DNA of 61,104 bases from Candidatus Roizmanbacteria bacterium RIFCSPHIGHO2_02_FULL_38_11 (GTDB lineage Bacteria; Patescibacteriota; Microgenomatia; UBA1406; GWC2-37-13): the NCBI GenBank assembly GCA_001788015.1, contig MFZO01000047.1, forward strand, positions 1-61,104, read 5' to 3'. The notes beneath the pieces are model-generated. The model was not told the DNA's origin. It worked only from the letters and a program-made list of their open reading frames with translations, and did no database searches. Position numbers and translations under genes: made by a program. Position 1 is the first letter of the stretch. Each line of letters opens with the position of its first letter. Below are positions 25,559 to 33,960 of this stretch, in pieces.

Positions 25559-26566
25559 TTATTCGGATTTCTTCAAGTAGGCTTCAATAAATCCATTGAG
25601 CTCCCCGGCTAAAACAGCCTCAACATTTGTCTCTTCATAATCTGTTCGAAGATCTTTAATCAATTTATAGGGATGAAGTACGTACGATCTAATCTGTCTA
25701 CCCCAGGAAGCCATCTTGACTTTTTTAAATGACTCAATCTTACTTTGTTTACTTTCCTGTTCGATTTGCCAAAGTTTGCCACGAAGGAGCTTGAGAGCAT
25801 TCTCTCTATTTGCTCCCTGGTATCGTTCTTCTTGGCACGCGACGGTAATTCCCGTTGGTCTATGAGTGAGTCGGACTGCGGTTGCGACTTTATTTACATT
25901 TTGTCCACCTTTGCCGCCACTCCTGTAAAATTGCCAGGTAAGCTCTTCTTCTCTGAGTTGAATTTCTTTATCTTCAATAATAGGCATGACTTCGACTAGA
26001 GCAAATGAAGTCTGCCTCAATTTGTCTGCATTGAAAGGAGATTGTCGTACCAATCTGTGAACCCCAGCCTCAGCTTTAAGATTTCCATAAGCGAAAGAGC
26101 CGTAAACGTTCATCGTTGTACTTTTTATTCCGGCTTCTTCTCCTGGGACTCGTTCAAATTCTTCAAATCGCCAGGCTTTTTTCTCAAAGTATCTTGTATA
26201 CATACGAAAGAGCATTTCCGTCCAATCCATGGCTTCTGTTCCACCTTGACCGGCATGAATTGCAAATATGGCATCACCTTTATCATAAGGACCAGATAGA
26301 AAAAGAAGGACTTCGTATTTATTGATTAATTTTTCTGCTTCTTTGAGTTCTCCCTCTTGAAATAAAAGTTGCATCATTTCAATATCCTCAATTTCCTTTT
26401 TTAAATCATTGATTTTTTTCATAATTTCTGCCGCTTTTTTACTATCTTGCCAGAAAGTTGAATCATAAGTCTGTTTTTCCATTAAAGACAGCTCCTCCTT
26501 TTTCGAGGGTAAATAAGCTTTCGCCACAATACTATCCAGTTTTGTTTTTAGTTCTTCTTTTTCCAT
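25559..26566 (-). CDS. prfB: Peptide chain release factor 2
   Basis: RF2 releases nascent chains at UGA and UAA. The 335-residue protein has the peptidyl-hydrolase motif [12 protein letters not shown] and the class-specific tripeptide region ([17 protein letters not shown] for RF2). No in-frame early UGA or shifty site is seen, so the autoregulatory frameshift of E. coli prfB is absent. Its presence supports UGA as a stop codon in this genome. Confidence 0.96.
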   Translation of the reverse strand: MEKEELKTKLDSIVAKAYLPSKKEELSLMEKQTYDSTFWQDSKKAAEIMKKINDLKKEIEDIEMMQLLFQEGELKEAEKLINKYEVLLFLSGPYDKGDAIFAIHAGQGGTEAMDWTEMLFRMYTRYFEKKAWRFEEFERVPGEEAGIKSTTMNVYGSFAYGNLKAEAGVHRLVRQSPFNADKLRQTSFALVEVMPIIEDKEIQLREEELTWQFYRSGGKGGQNVNKVATAVRLTHRPTGITVACQEERYQGANRENALKLLRGKLWQIEQESKQSKIESFKKVKMASWGRQIRSYVLHPYKLIKDLRTDYEETNVEAVLAGELNGFIEAYLKKSE

Positions 26567-26593
26567 AGATTAATTTAATATTAAAATTTTTTT

Positions 26594-26691
26594 GTCATTT
26601 CGAACGATGATTTTTGAAGTGAGAAATCTAGCGAAGCGTATTCTTTTACGCTCATTTTATTCGCTGGACTCCTCGTTCCGCTCTGAATGAC
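26594..26691. repeat. Interspersed palindromic element (TTTCGA/CTGAATGAC type)
   Basis: Starts GTCATTTCGAACGATG and ends CTCTGAATGAC with AAATCTAGCGAAGCG inside; fills the gap between prfB and the hicB-like gene. Confidence 0.85.
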
Positions 26692-26719
26692 AATGGAGCT
26701 ATAAAGTTTCAAGTACCTT

Positions 26720-26947
26720 TCATAATGCATATGAAGATTTATCAATCGCGAAAGATTTTCTATCCATTTCAACACTTTCTAAATAAAGAGTAATCGCATC
26801 TTTAATATTTTTTTTTGCTTCTTCAAAAGTGTCACCTTCAGATATGCATCCTGGTAAAGCAGGAACATAGACAGTATATCCACCTTCTTCGGCTTCCTCG
26901 AAAACAACATCATATTTGAGAATTTTTTTAGATTTAGCTTTTTTCAT
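26720..26947 (-). CDS. HicB-like antitoxin-family protein (orphan)
   Basis: The 75-residue protein carries the HicB fold pattern: DVVFEEAEEGGYTVYVPALP, then GCISEGDTFEEAKKNIKDAI and TLYLES. HicB proteins usually neutralise the mRNA interferase HicA, but no HicA-like gene is adjacent on either side. The ATG at 26965 lies upstream of the -10 box, so ATG 26947 is preferred. Confidence 0.8.
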   Translation of the reverse strand: MKKAKSKKILKYDVVFEEAEEGGYTVYVPALPGCISEGDTFEEAKKNIKDAITLYLESVEMDRKSFAIDKSSYAL

Positions 26948-26956
26948 GCGAAAGAT

Positions 26957-26979
26957 ATTATACACTAAGTTGACAACTT
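26957..26979 (-). promoter_or_regulatory. Promoter/operator of the HicB-like gene
   Basis: TATAAT on the minus strand (26957-26962), 9 nt before the ATG, next to the inverted repeat AAGTTG-a-CAACTT (26967-26979), which may be its operator. Confidence 0.5.
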
Positions 26980-27069
26980 TTCGGACGTTTATTTTTGCTT
27001 ATCTTTCCACAAAATCTCATCGTGAAAAAGATATCTAGAGAGAATATGCGTATTGCTTTTATGAATCAA

Positions 27070-27609
27070 TTATTTATCCCAACGGCCTACATCAACCTTA
27101 AAGATTTTCTTTGTTATATAGTATGGTTTTTTAATGTGGTTAATCCACTCAATATAAAAAGCTATAATAGTCCCCAACGCCAATAATGCAATATTCCAGC
27201 TTTCTAATAAGACCTTTGAAAAGCCCAGATATAAAAGAAGAATATAAATATTAAAGTATCTTTCTAATATGTTTGGGAACAAAAGAAGTAGTTTTTCATT
27301 TCTTGAAATAATACTTAAGAATTGCCCTAAACTTCTATAAATAAATAAGATAATTACAAAAAACTTTATGGGTTTATCCAGCGAGTATATTAAGATAAAA
27401 ATATACCACCAATAGTCCAATAACTTATCAATAATATGGTAGTAGATCCACTTATAACCAGATTTGTAAAAGAGGTAAAAATCTGCCTCATCAAAAATTA
27501 AACTCAACACCGACGTCATCAAGGGATTGAAAAATATTAAAAACGGCGCAAGCAACCTTAGAAATTCATTTAAAAACAGCAATATTTTATATTTTTTTCT
27601 TTTATTCAT
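27070..27609 (-). CDS. Multi-pass membrane protein of unknown function
   Basis: The 179-residue protein has about five hydrophobic segments with the charged cluster FDEADFYLFYKSG followed by IIDKLLDYWWYIF between the first two. The spacing of acidic residues vaguely recalls CDP-alcohol phosphotransferases, but the DG-x2-AR core is missing, so I do not assign that function. It overlaps the patatin-like gene by 4 bp and is probably cotranslated with it. Confidence 0.55.
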   Translation of the reverse strand: MNKRKKYKILLFLNEFLRLLAPFLIFFNPLMTSVLSLIFDEADFYLFYKSGYKWIYYHIIDKLLDYWWYIFILIYSLDKPIKFFVIILFIYRSLGQFLSIISRNEKLLLLFPNILERYFNIYILLLYLGFSKVLLESWNIALLALGTIIAFYIEWINHIKKPYYITKKIFKVDVGRWDK

Positions 27610-28385
27610 GAGTAGACGACGGTTTTAATTTTGTGAATATACTTTTCGGCAGCTTTTCTACCCAGATGTATGAGGTGGTTAGCCTTTCGATCAAGCGAAA
27701 AAATAGTCGGAGACGCAAAGGAAATTTTAATATCAAGGTCTACAGGATGTTCTGATAATTCATAGCGAGTATTAGAACTAACGCTTGAGTTAATCTGCTT
27801 ATAGAGTGCGCGAAAAAAACCCGTTACGGTTCCTTCGGTCAACCCCGTGACGTCGACACCGATGACTTTGTTTATACCAAGCTTATGAAGATATTTAGCA
27901 CCGTAATACACAGTAAAGCCACCGTCTCCAAGCAGTAAGCCCCGCCTTTTTATAGGTTGAAGTACTGGAAATAAGCTGCAGCCTGCCACAATAGCCGAAG
28001 CAATGTCGCCGCTTTGTAAAACTACAGGTTCTTTTTTGGTTAAGTCAGAAGCGAAAATTACTGTACGGGTGGGTAAATCTTCAAATACTTTGTAAGGCAG
28101 TAGATTACGTATGCGTGAAATTAGTTTGTTGTGGTCAATAATTTCCAATCGAGACAAATGAGTATTTATGAGCTTAAGTGTTTTTAAATGATCAAAAAAT
28201 CCCAGACAGTCAGAGGGGGAAAAACCAGAAGCTAGCAATACGGCAAGAACTGCTCCTCCGCTTAATCCGGCATAGCAGGTAGGCTCAAGATGGTATTTTT
28301 TAAGAATTTCAACAAAACCAGCATAAGCCAATGAACTCAAACCGCCACCAGACAAGCTAAGAGCGAAATTCTGTTCACTATGCAT
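27606..28385 (-). CDS. Patatin-like phospholipase
   Basis: The 259-residue protein has the patatin serine-hydrolase layout: oxyanion motif SGGGLSSLAYAGF, nucleophile elbow GLSGGAV (GxSxG) and the dyad aspartate in LGDGGFTVYY (DGG). It would hydrolyse acyl ester lipids. A Shine-Dalgarno-like AAGGAT lies just upstream of the ATG. It overlaps the following membrane-protein gene by 4 bp, suggesting a joint envelope-lipid role. Confidence 0.88.
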   Translation of the reverse strand: MHSEQNFALSLSGGGLSSLAYAGFVEILKKYHLEPTCYAGLSGGAVLAVLLASGFSPSDCLGFFDHLKTLKLINTHLSRLEIIDHNKLISRIRNLLPYKVFEDLPTRTVIFASDLTKKEPVVLQSGDIASAIVAGCSLFPVLQPIKRRGLLLGDGGFTVYYGAKYLHKLGINKVIGVDVTGLTEGTVTGFFRALYKQINSSVSSNTRYELSEHPVDLDIKISFASPTIFSLDRKANHLIHLGRKAAEKYIHKIKTVVYS

Positions 28386-28429
28386 AATAGATCCTTCACA
28401 ATCAATTAAGGTGGGTGATTGTTCAGGAT

Positions 28430-28451
28430 GACCCGCCTGATTCAGCGGGTC
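28430..28451. repeat. Short hairpin after the PilM/LytR_C gene
   Basis: GACCCGC-CTGATTCA-GCGGGTC, 7-bp perfect arms, at the 3' end of the minus-strand gene. It lacks a U-run, so termination is uncertain; it may be a degenerate interspersed element (AGGATGAC precedes it). Confidence 0.5.
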
Positions 28452-29901
28452 ACTTAAAATCTGTTCCTATGATAATTACTATATCTGCTGCTTCGTCTTC
28501 ATCTAATGTAGTTTCTTTGAAGGAGCTGACATTATCTTTTAAATCATTTTTTATGGTTGTCGTAGCCAACGATATTGATTTTTTAACCTGCAATTGTGTT
28601 TGTTCGTAATCAAAACTGTCTGCATTGTCTGTCAAAATCTCTTGATAGCCTTTTTCTTTCAGCAGATTCTTTACTTCGTTAGCCTTTCCTGGCGTACCAG
28701 AGCCGTTTAGTATTTTTATTTTTAGTTCTGTTTTATTAACAATTGGAGTGGGAGTAGCGGTAGACTTAGGTAAGGGTTTTGCCTGCGTGATTTTTGAGGT
28801 AGGTTTTGGTTGCGTTTGGGTCAGACCAAAATTAAAATTTAATTTTAATTTAGACAGGAATACAAAAACGATAAAAGACACGATAAAAGAACTTAAAAAT
28901 ATGAGTAACTCCTTTTTCGGGAAATTAATTTTGGGGAGATTAAAAAGTTTGTTTGCTGTTCCTTTTGAGTTGTTTAAGAGAGAAAAATTTTTATGTTGTT
29001 CGTGAAAAATAAACCCACCCAAGCAAGCTTCATATGAGAGAACTGGAAAAGGTTTACTGGACGAGCTTAAAAGTAATTTTAAGTAGTCTTGATAAAATTC
29101 CGGGATGATTCGTTTTAGCGGATTAGTCCAAACGCCAATTTCTTTAGTAAAAGTATCCTGTCTCACGCTTTCAGACTGAACACCTGCTAAGATGAGCCGG
29201 TTTAATTTTTTACCTTTTTGTTCCAGTTCTGTCGCTTTTTCTTTTAAGACTTCTTCAATCTTTTTACCGTCTAACTGTGCCGTCCATTTTTCAGATGATA
29301 CTTGACCAAATGAGTCATAGACCAACCCAGTTAATTGATTCTCGTCGTATGTAACGTATAGAATATTTTCTTTCTTATCTTTTCTTAAGGTTTTTTGGAA
29401 TAATTTAAAATACGTCACTGTTTCTGGTAAGGCTAGACGTAATTTCAGTTCAATCAAATGAAGAGCTTCTCTATATTTTGCCAGAGCCTCGTTTTCCATC
29501 ACAAAAAAATGAATATATTTTTCCGACCCGCCCTCTTCTAGAAAATAGTCGTACGAGCACTCATCCAAATTGAGTGGTAGGCTTGATCTTGCCTTGTCCT
29601 TTACAAAGGAGGCAATAGCAGGAGATGCAATATCTGAGGGGATTTCGATTCGCAAAAACGAATAGCTTTCTTGGGGTAGGATTAAAAGAACATCTTTATC
29701 TTTTACTTCATTGTTTGAAAGAGATTGAAGGGCCTCCTTTACGGCAGAAGCTACAAAATCGATATTTGCAATTTTTCCTTGTTCGAGAAGATTAGATGCT
29801 GGGTAAGTTTTTGAAAAAAATAGTGTTTCATAATGGCCCAAAATTGATTTTTTGAGATATAAAACTTTAATTCGATTTTTATCGATAAAAAGATAAAGCA
29901 T
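28450..29901 (-). CDS. PilM-like/LytR_C two-domain membrane protein
   Basis: A 483-residue protein. Residues 1-330 look like a PilM/actin-like fold (MLYLFIDKNRIKVLYLKK, DVLLILPQESYSFLRIEIPS, ILYVTYDENQLTGLVYDS). A single TM segment follows near residues 335-352 (FLSSFIVSFIVFVFLSKLK), then a Thr/Pro linker, and residues 395-483 match the LytR C-terminal domain (IKILNGSGTPGKANEVKNLL). This places the actin-like part in the cytoplasm and LytR_C outside. It may bridge a pilus or envelope assembly; no pilin or ATPase genes are nearby. Confidence 0.65.
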   Translation of the reverse strand: MLYLFIDKNRIKVLYLKKSILGHYETLFFSKTYPASNLLEQGKIANIDFVASAVKEALQSLSNNEVKDKDVLLILPQESYSFLRIEIPSDIASPAIASFVKDKARSSLPLNLDECSYDYFLEEGGSEKYIHFFVMENEALAKYREALHLIELKLRLALPETVTYFKLFQKTLRKDKKENILYVTYDENQLTGLVYDSFGQVSSEKWTAQLDGKKIEEVLKEKATELEQKGKKLNRLILAGVQSESVRQDTFTKEIGVWTNPLKRIIPEFYQDYLKLLLSSSSKPFPVLSYEACLGGFIFHEQHKNFSLLNNSKGTANKLFNLPKINFPKKELLIFLSSFIVSFIVFVFLSKLKLNFNFGLTQTQPKPTSKITQAKPLPKSTATPTPIVNKTELKIKILNGSGTPGKANEVKNLLKEKGYQEILTDNADSFDYEQTQLQVKKSISLATTTIKNDLKDNVSSFKETTLDEDEAADIVIIIGTDFK

Positions 29902-29950
29902 AAGAGCTAAGTTCCTTCATCGCCAATTAATGTTTGTGGCTGTTCAGGAT

Positions 29951-29975
29951 AAAAATGCGTTTTCAACGCATTTTT
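29951..29975. terminator. Hairpin with flanking A/T runs between divergent genes
   Basis: AAAAATGCGTT-ttc-AACGCATTTTT, 11-bp perfect arms with terminal T-run on both strands. It lies between the divergent starts at 29901 and 30033, so it cannot end either gene; it may block antisense read-through. Confidence 0.5.
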
Positions 29976-30016
29976 AATTATAGAAGATTTGTATCTTAAA
30001 AAACAAGAGATCATCG

Positions 30017-30025
30017 TGGTAAAAT
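30017..30025 (+). promoter_or_regulatory. Extended -10 promoter of dnaG, probably leaderless
   Basis: TGGTAAAAT, ending 7 nt before the ATG at 30033. No clear -35. Confidence 0.55.
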
Positions 30026-30032
30026 ATTATCG

Positions 30033-31802
30033 ATGGAAAGCGTAATTGAAGAAATAAAAAAGAAGATAGACATAGTCGCCCTCATAAACTCCTTTATACC
30101 TATTAAGAAAACCGGAAGAAATTATAAAGGTCTGTGCCCATTCCATCAAGAAAAATCTCCATCATTTGTTGTCTCTCCCGATAGGCAAATATGGCATTGT
30201 TTTGGAGCTTGTCAAGAAGGAGGAGACGTCATTAAGTTTTTGATGAAATGGGAAAACATTACCTTTATTGAGGCGCTTAGGGAATTAGCCGAGAAAGCAG
30301 GGGTGAAATTGACCAATGTAAATTTTGAAGATAAACTATGGAAAAAAAAGGAGCAGATCATAGGTATCAATTTGCTTGCCACGGAGTATTTTGAGTACAT
30401 TCTTCATAAAACGCGATTTGGCGAGAAAGCGCGTGATTATCTTAAAAGTCGATCTCTAGACGAAAAAATTATACGGAAATTTCAACTTGGATATGCGCCT
30501 TTATCTTGGGATTCGTTGTTGAATTTCTTAAAAAAGAAAAAATTTAGCGAAGTCGAAATTTTAAATACCGGTTTACTTGTGCAAGGCGGAAGAGGAAATC
30601 TATATGATCGTTTCCGAGGACGATTGGTATTTCCTATCAAAGATGCGAGAGGTAATGTTATCGGTTTTTCAGGAAGGATTTTGGAAGAGATTGTAAAAGA
30701 AGCAAAGTATATTAACACTCCAGAAACTCTCTTGTATCATAAGAGAGAAACGCTTTATGGCATCAATCTTGCAAAAGAAGCAGTAAAAAAAGAAAATAAT
30801 ATTTTTTTGGTTGAGGGAGAGTTTGATGTAATTTCACCCTACCGCTTAGGAATTGAAAATATTGTTGCGATCAAAGGATCTGCGGTTACAAGAGAACAGC
30901 TCATGTTTTTAAAGAGGTTTACAAACAAAATCACGTTAGCGCTTGATAGTGATAAAGCTGGTGAAGAAGCGATGAAGAAGGGAATGGAAGAGGCTGAAAA
31001 TTTTGAGTTTGACGTCGGTATTGTAAGTTTTGATTTTGCTAAGGATCCAGATGAAGCTATCCGAAAAGATCCTATCAAATTCAAAAAGGCGATCAAAAAT
31101 TCAATTCCATTTTACGATTTTATAATCGGACTTTCTCAAAAGAAAAATCCTACCAATGACGCTTATAGTAAAAAGCAGATTGCAGAAGAAGTAACTGCTT
31201 TTGTTGAAAAAATCAAAAACCCTATAGTACAATCTCATTACATTAAAAAAATTGCTTCGATCTTAGACGTGTCCGAAACAAGTATTGAAGTTTTAATGAG
31301 AAGGATGAAGAGAAAAAAAATGCAAAGATTCACTACGCCTATCCAAAAAAAAACTGCAACAGAAATGATGAGAGAGATTATCATTCAGAAATACCTTCTC
31401 AGTCTCATTTTTCAAAGTGAGGATCCATATCGACTCGCTCAAGATATCTTTAAGATTTTTACTATAGACGACTTATCCGTTCCAGCTTACCAAAAAATTT
31501 GTCAATTGTTTTTTAAGTTTAAAGAGACACAAGAGCGATTTTATCTCAACCGCTTTATAGAATTGCTCCCACCTGAGCTACGGTCTGCTTTTGACGAGTT
31601 GTATCTTTTTGCATCGACTGAAATTGAGACAAAAAATGAAAAAATAGAGAAATTGGTCTTTGAGGCAAAACGATACAGCCTCAAGCGTAAAATATCGCAA
31701 TTGTTGTCTTCAGAAAGTTCTGAAGAAAAGGAAATAAATGAAAGCTTAAGATCGGTGAATCAAGAGCTGACCCGAGTGGAAAAAAAGATTGTGACATTAT
31801 AA
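30033..31802 (+). CDS. dnaG: DNA primase
   Basis: DnaG makes RNA primers for replication. The 589-residue protein has the N-terminal zinc domain (C35, H38, C56, C60; [12 protein letters not shown] and [12 protein letters not shown]), the RNA polymerase core and TOPRIM motifs ([25 protein letters not shown]) and a C-terminal helicase-interaction region. The second Cys pair is spaced C-x3-C rather than the usual C-x2-C. It is followed after 8 nt by rpoD, the classic macromolecular synthesis order. Confidence 0.97.
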   Translation: MESVIEEIKKKIDIVALINSFIPIKKTGRNYKGLCPFHQEKSPSFVVSPDRQIWHCFGACQEGGDVIKFLMKWENITFIEALRELAEKAGVKLTNVNFEDKLWKKKEQIIGINLLATEYFEYILHKTRFGEKARDYLKSRSLDEKIIRKFQLGYAPLSWDSLLNFLKKKKFSEVEILNTGLLVQGGRGNLYDRFRGRLVFPIKDARGNVIGFSGRILEEIVKEAKYINTPETLLYHKRETLYGINLAKEAVKKENNIFLVEGEFDVISPYRLGIENIVAIKGSAVTREQLMFLKRFTNKITLALDSDKAGEEAMKKGMEEAENFEFDVGIVSFDFAKDPDEAIRKDPIKFKKAIKNSIPFYDFIIGLSQKKNPTNDAYSKKQIAEEVTAFVEKIKNPIVQSHYIKKIASILDVSETSIEVLMRRMKRKKMQRFTTPIQKKTATEMMREIIIQKYLLSLIFQSEDPYRLAQDIFKIFTIDDLSVPAYQKICQLFFKFKETQERFYLNRFIELLPPELRSAFDELYLFASTEIETKNEKIEKLVFEAKRYSLKRKISQLLSSESSEEKEINESLRSVNQELTRVEKKIVTL

Positions 31803-31810
31803 AATGGCGT

Positions 31811-32902
31811 ATGACAAAACACAGATTACCTAGGACATTGAATGAACTTTTGAAGGAAGGCGAGGGAGACGGTTTCTTAGTTCAGGATGATATTCTTCTT
31901 GTTTACCCTGAACCAGAGAAGCATATCTATGAGATTGACATGTTTTTTGACCACGCCCTAAAAAGCGGTGTTGACATTTTTGAAACCATTTCTACCAGGG
32001 ACGAATCTGATGTAAAAAAAACTGTTGAGGAGATAGAGAAAGAATTGGAACAACTGGTAGTCTTAAAGCATGGTGAGTCACTTGATCCGATCAAGATGTA
32101 CTTAAAAGAAATAGGTAAAACTCCCTTGTTGACATTTGAGGAAGAGATAAATTTGGCAAAACGATACGAGAAAAACGATCTCAAAGCCAAAGAAAAACTG
32201 ATCCGGGCAAATCTAAGGCTAGTAGTTTCTATTGCAAAAAAATACCTAGGCAGACGCCTTTCTTTTCTAGATCTTATACAAGAAGGAAATCGAGGACTGA
32301 TTCGGGGAGTTGAAAAATACGACTGGAGAAGAGGTTTTAAATTCTCAACCTATGCAACTTGGTGGATAAGACAAGCCATAACAAGAGCTATTGCCGACCA
32401 ATCACGCACCATTCGAATTCCCGTTCACATGGTTGATCATATCAATCGTTACTACAAAGCACAGCGAAGACTGACACAGAAATTAGGTCGTGAACCAACA
32501 GTTAAAGAAGTAGCAAGAGAAATGATGATGACAGTCGATGAGGTAGAAAATTTGATGAAAATTTCCCAACAGCCTAAATCACTGTCTACTCCGGTTGGTG
32601 ATGATAGGGAGGCAACTCTAGAGCAGTTTGTCGCAGATCAAAACCAACCCACGCTCTATGACAAGGTTTCTCGAGAACTCCTAAAAGACGCACTTGGAAA
32701 AGTATTAGAGACATTATCACCGCGTGAGCGAAAAGTTTTAATAATGCGGTTTGGATTAGAAGATAGTAAACCTAAAACTCTTGAAGAAGTCGGAAGAGAG
32801 TTTAAAGTTACGCGCGAGCGTATCCGCCAAATCGAAGCAAAAGCCATCCGTAAATTAAAACATCCCACCCGCGCTCGGAAACTGAAGGACTTTTTAGAAT
32901 AA
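31811..32902 (+). CDS. rpoD: RNA polymerase primary sigma factor
   Basis: The 363-residue sigma-70 protein has region 1.2 ([21 protein letters not shown]), region 2 ([20 protein letters not shown], then [19 protein letters not shown]), region 3 and region 4 ([19 protein letters not shown] and [18 protein letters not shown]). Region 1.1 is short. It recognises promoters such as those listed here. It is the second gene of the dnaG-rpoD unit. Confidence 0.97.
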   Translation: MTKHRLPRTLNELLKEGEGDGFLVQDDILLVYPEPEKHIYEIDMFFDHALKSGVDIFETISTRDESDVKKTVEEIEKELEQLVVLKHGESLDPIKMYLKEIGKTPLLTFEEEINLAKRYEKNDLKAKEKLIRANLRLVVSIAKKYLGRRLSFLDLIQEGNRGLIRGVEKYDWRRGFKFSTYATWWIRQAITRAIADQSRTIRIPVHMVDHINRYYKAQRRLTQKLGREPTVKEVAREMMMTVDEVENLMKISQQPKSLSTPVGDDREATLEQFVADQNQPTLYDKVSRELLKDALGKVLETLSPRERKVLIMRFGLEDSKPKTLEEVGREFKVTRERIRQIEAKAIRKLKHPTRARKLKDFLE

Positions 32903-32906
32903 ATGC

Positions 32907-32984
32907 GGATTATAATCTACATATCATTCAAGAAAATGAAACTGTTGTCAAGACCTAATCTATATGTTTTGTAGATTATAATCC
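32907..32984. repeat. Inverted repeat downstream of rpoD
   Basis: Perfect 15-bp arms GGATTATAATCTACA (32907-32921) and TGTAGATTATAATCC (32970-32984) separated by 48 nt. Each arm contains the palindrome GATTATAATC with a TATAAT. It may be an operator pair or an mRNA 3' structure. Confidence 0.75.
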
Positions 32985-33024
32985 ATCGACAATAAGCTCC
33001 TCGATTTATTATCTTAACTTCAAC

Positions 33025-33246
33025 ATGGTGCGTGGCAACTTCTTCTACCAAAGGTTGGCTGAACAAATCATAGGTGCCAGAAAGAAAAGAAAACTCTCTC
33101 AGGAACAGTTGGCGCTTTTATCTGATATCGACAGAACATATTTAGCTCGAATCGAAGAGGGGAAAGCTAATCCATCTGTCAAGGTTTTGAATAAGCTGTC
33201 TCGAGTTCTAAAGATTCGTCTTTCTGCTTTACTTAAAGGTGTATGA
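33025..33246 (+). CDS. Small XRE-family transcriptional regulator
   Basis: A 73-residue Cro/CI helix-turn-helix protein: IGARKKRKLSQEQLALLSDI then DRTYLARIEEGKANPSVKVL. It contains little beyond the DNA-binding domain. It lies between rpoD and a CPBP protease gene; targets unknown. The paired inverted repeat at 32907-32984 upstream could be its operator. Confidence 0.85.
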   Translation: MVRGNFFYQRLAEQIIGARKKRKLSQEQLALLSDIDRTYLARIEEGKANPSVKVLNKLSRVLKIRLSALLKGV

Positions 33247-33288
33247 CGCATTATTGATTTATTCAAAAAAAAGGAGTACATTTTTGAA

Positions 33289-33945
33289 ATGAGGTCAAAA
33301 GTGACTCCTACTCAACGAGCTCTTAATTTTTGGGCAGTCATTCTTATAATTTGGGCTATTTATAGGGCGAAATTTAAATTTCCCGAATGGATTGATGAAC
33401 TAATTGCTAAACCTTTAGTTTTTATTTTTCCAGTTTATTACTACATTAAAAAAATTGAAAAGAAGTCTTTTTTTTCTGCAATTGATCTTAAGTTGAAGAT
33501 TTCTATTCCCGACCTTTTAATAAGTCTTATCATAGGAGGAATTTTTTCCCTAAGTGCAATCATGGCTAACATGCTTAAATTTAAAAGGGTTATTTTTTTT
33601 CAGCGCTCACTAAATGTTGAAGGCTTACTCTTAATGATCATACTGGCTTTAGCCACCGGAATTGCGGAAGAAATATTGTCTCGTGGTTTTGTTTTGAAGC
33701 GACTTTACGAGGAATCGAAAAATATTTATACATCGTCTTTTTTTGCCAGCATATTATTTTTCTTTCTTCATGTGCCTATTCTTTTTACAAATTCGAGATT
33801 GACAGGTGATCTACTTTTAATGGTTTTGGCAACCGATATGATATTGAGTCTGGTAAATTCTTTTGTCTTTTTAGAAAGAAAAAATTTGTTAGTCCCAATT
33901 TTAATTCATGCTTTTTATAATCTCTCGATTATTTTATTCCTCTAA
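33289..33945 (+). CDS. CPBP-family intramembrane metalloprotease
   Basis: The 218-residue multi-pass protein has the CPBP/Abi motifs: GIAEEILSRGFVLKRL (EExxxR), a second-motif FFLHVPILF with His, and a third HAFYNL with His. The family includes CAAX-prenyl-type proteases and bacteriocin-processing or self-immunity proteins; the substrate is unknown. AAGGAG lies about 13 nt upstream of the ATG. Confidence 0.85.
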   Translation: MRSKVTPTQRALNFWAVILIIWAIYRAKFKFPEWIDELIAKPLVFIFPVYYYIKKIEKKSFFSAIDLKLKISIPDLLISLIIGGIFSLSAIMANMLKFKRVIFFQRSLNVEGLLLMIILALATGIAEEILSRGFVLKRLYEESKNIYTSSFFASILFFFLHVPILFTNSRLTGDLLLMVLATDMILSLVNSFVFLERKNLLVPILIHAFYNLSIILFL

Positions 33946-33960
33946 AGTTGAGAACTGTTT

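Noticed and set aside
26480-26566. Programmed frameshift in prfB
   Set aside because: No in-frame early UGA or shifty CUU-UGA site is visible; the frame is continuous from ATG 26566.
26581-26775. Open frame of 64 codons overlapping the HicB-like gene
   Set aside because: Much of it lies in the palindromic element at 26594-26691 and it overlaps a recognisable gene; no family pattern.
27070-27609. CDP-alcohol phosphatidyltransferase
   Set aside because: Acidic residues are present between TM segments, but the diagnostic DG-x2-AR core is missing.
29951-29975. Terminator of an upstream gene
   Set aside because: The hairpin lies between two divergent start codons, so it does not follow any gene.
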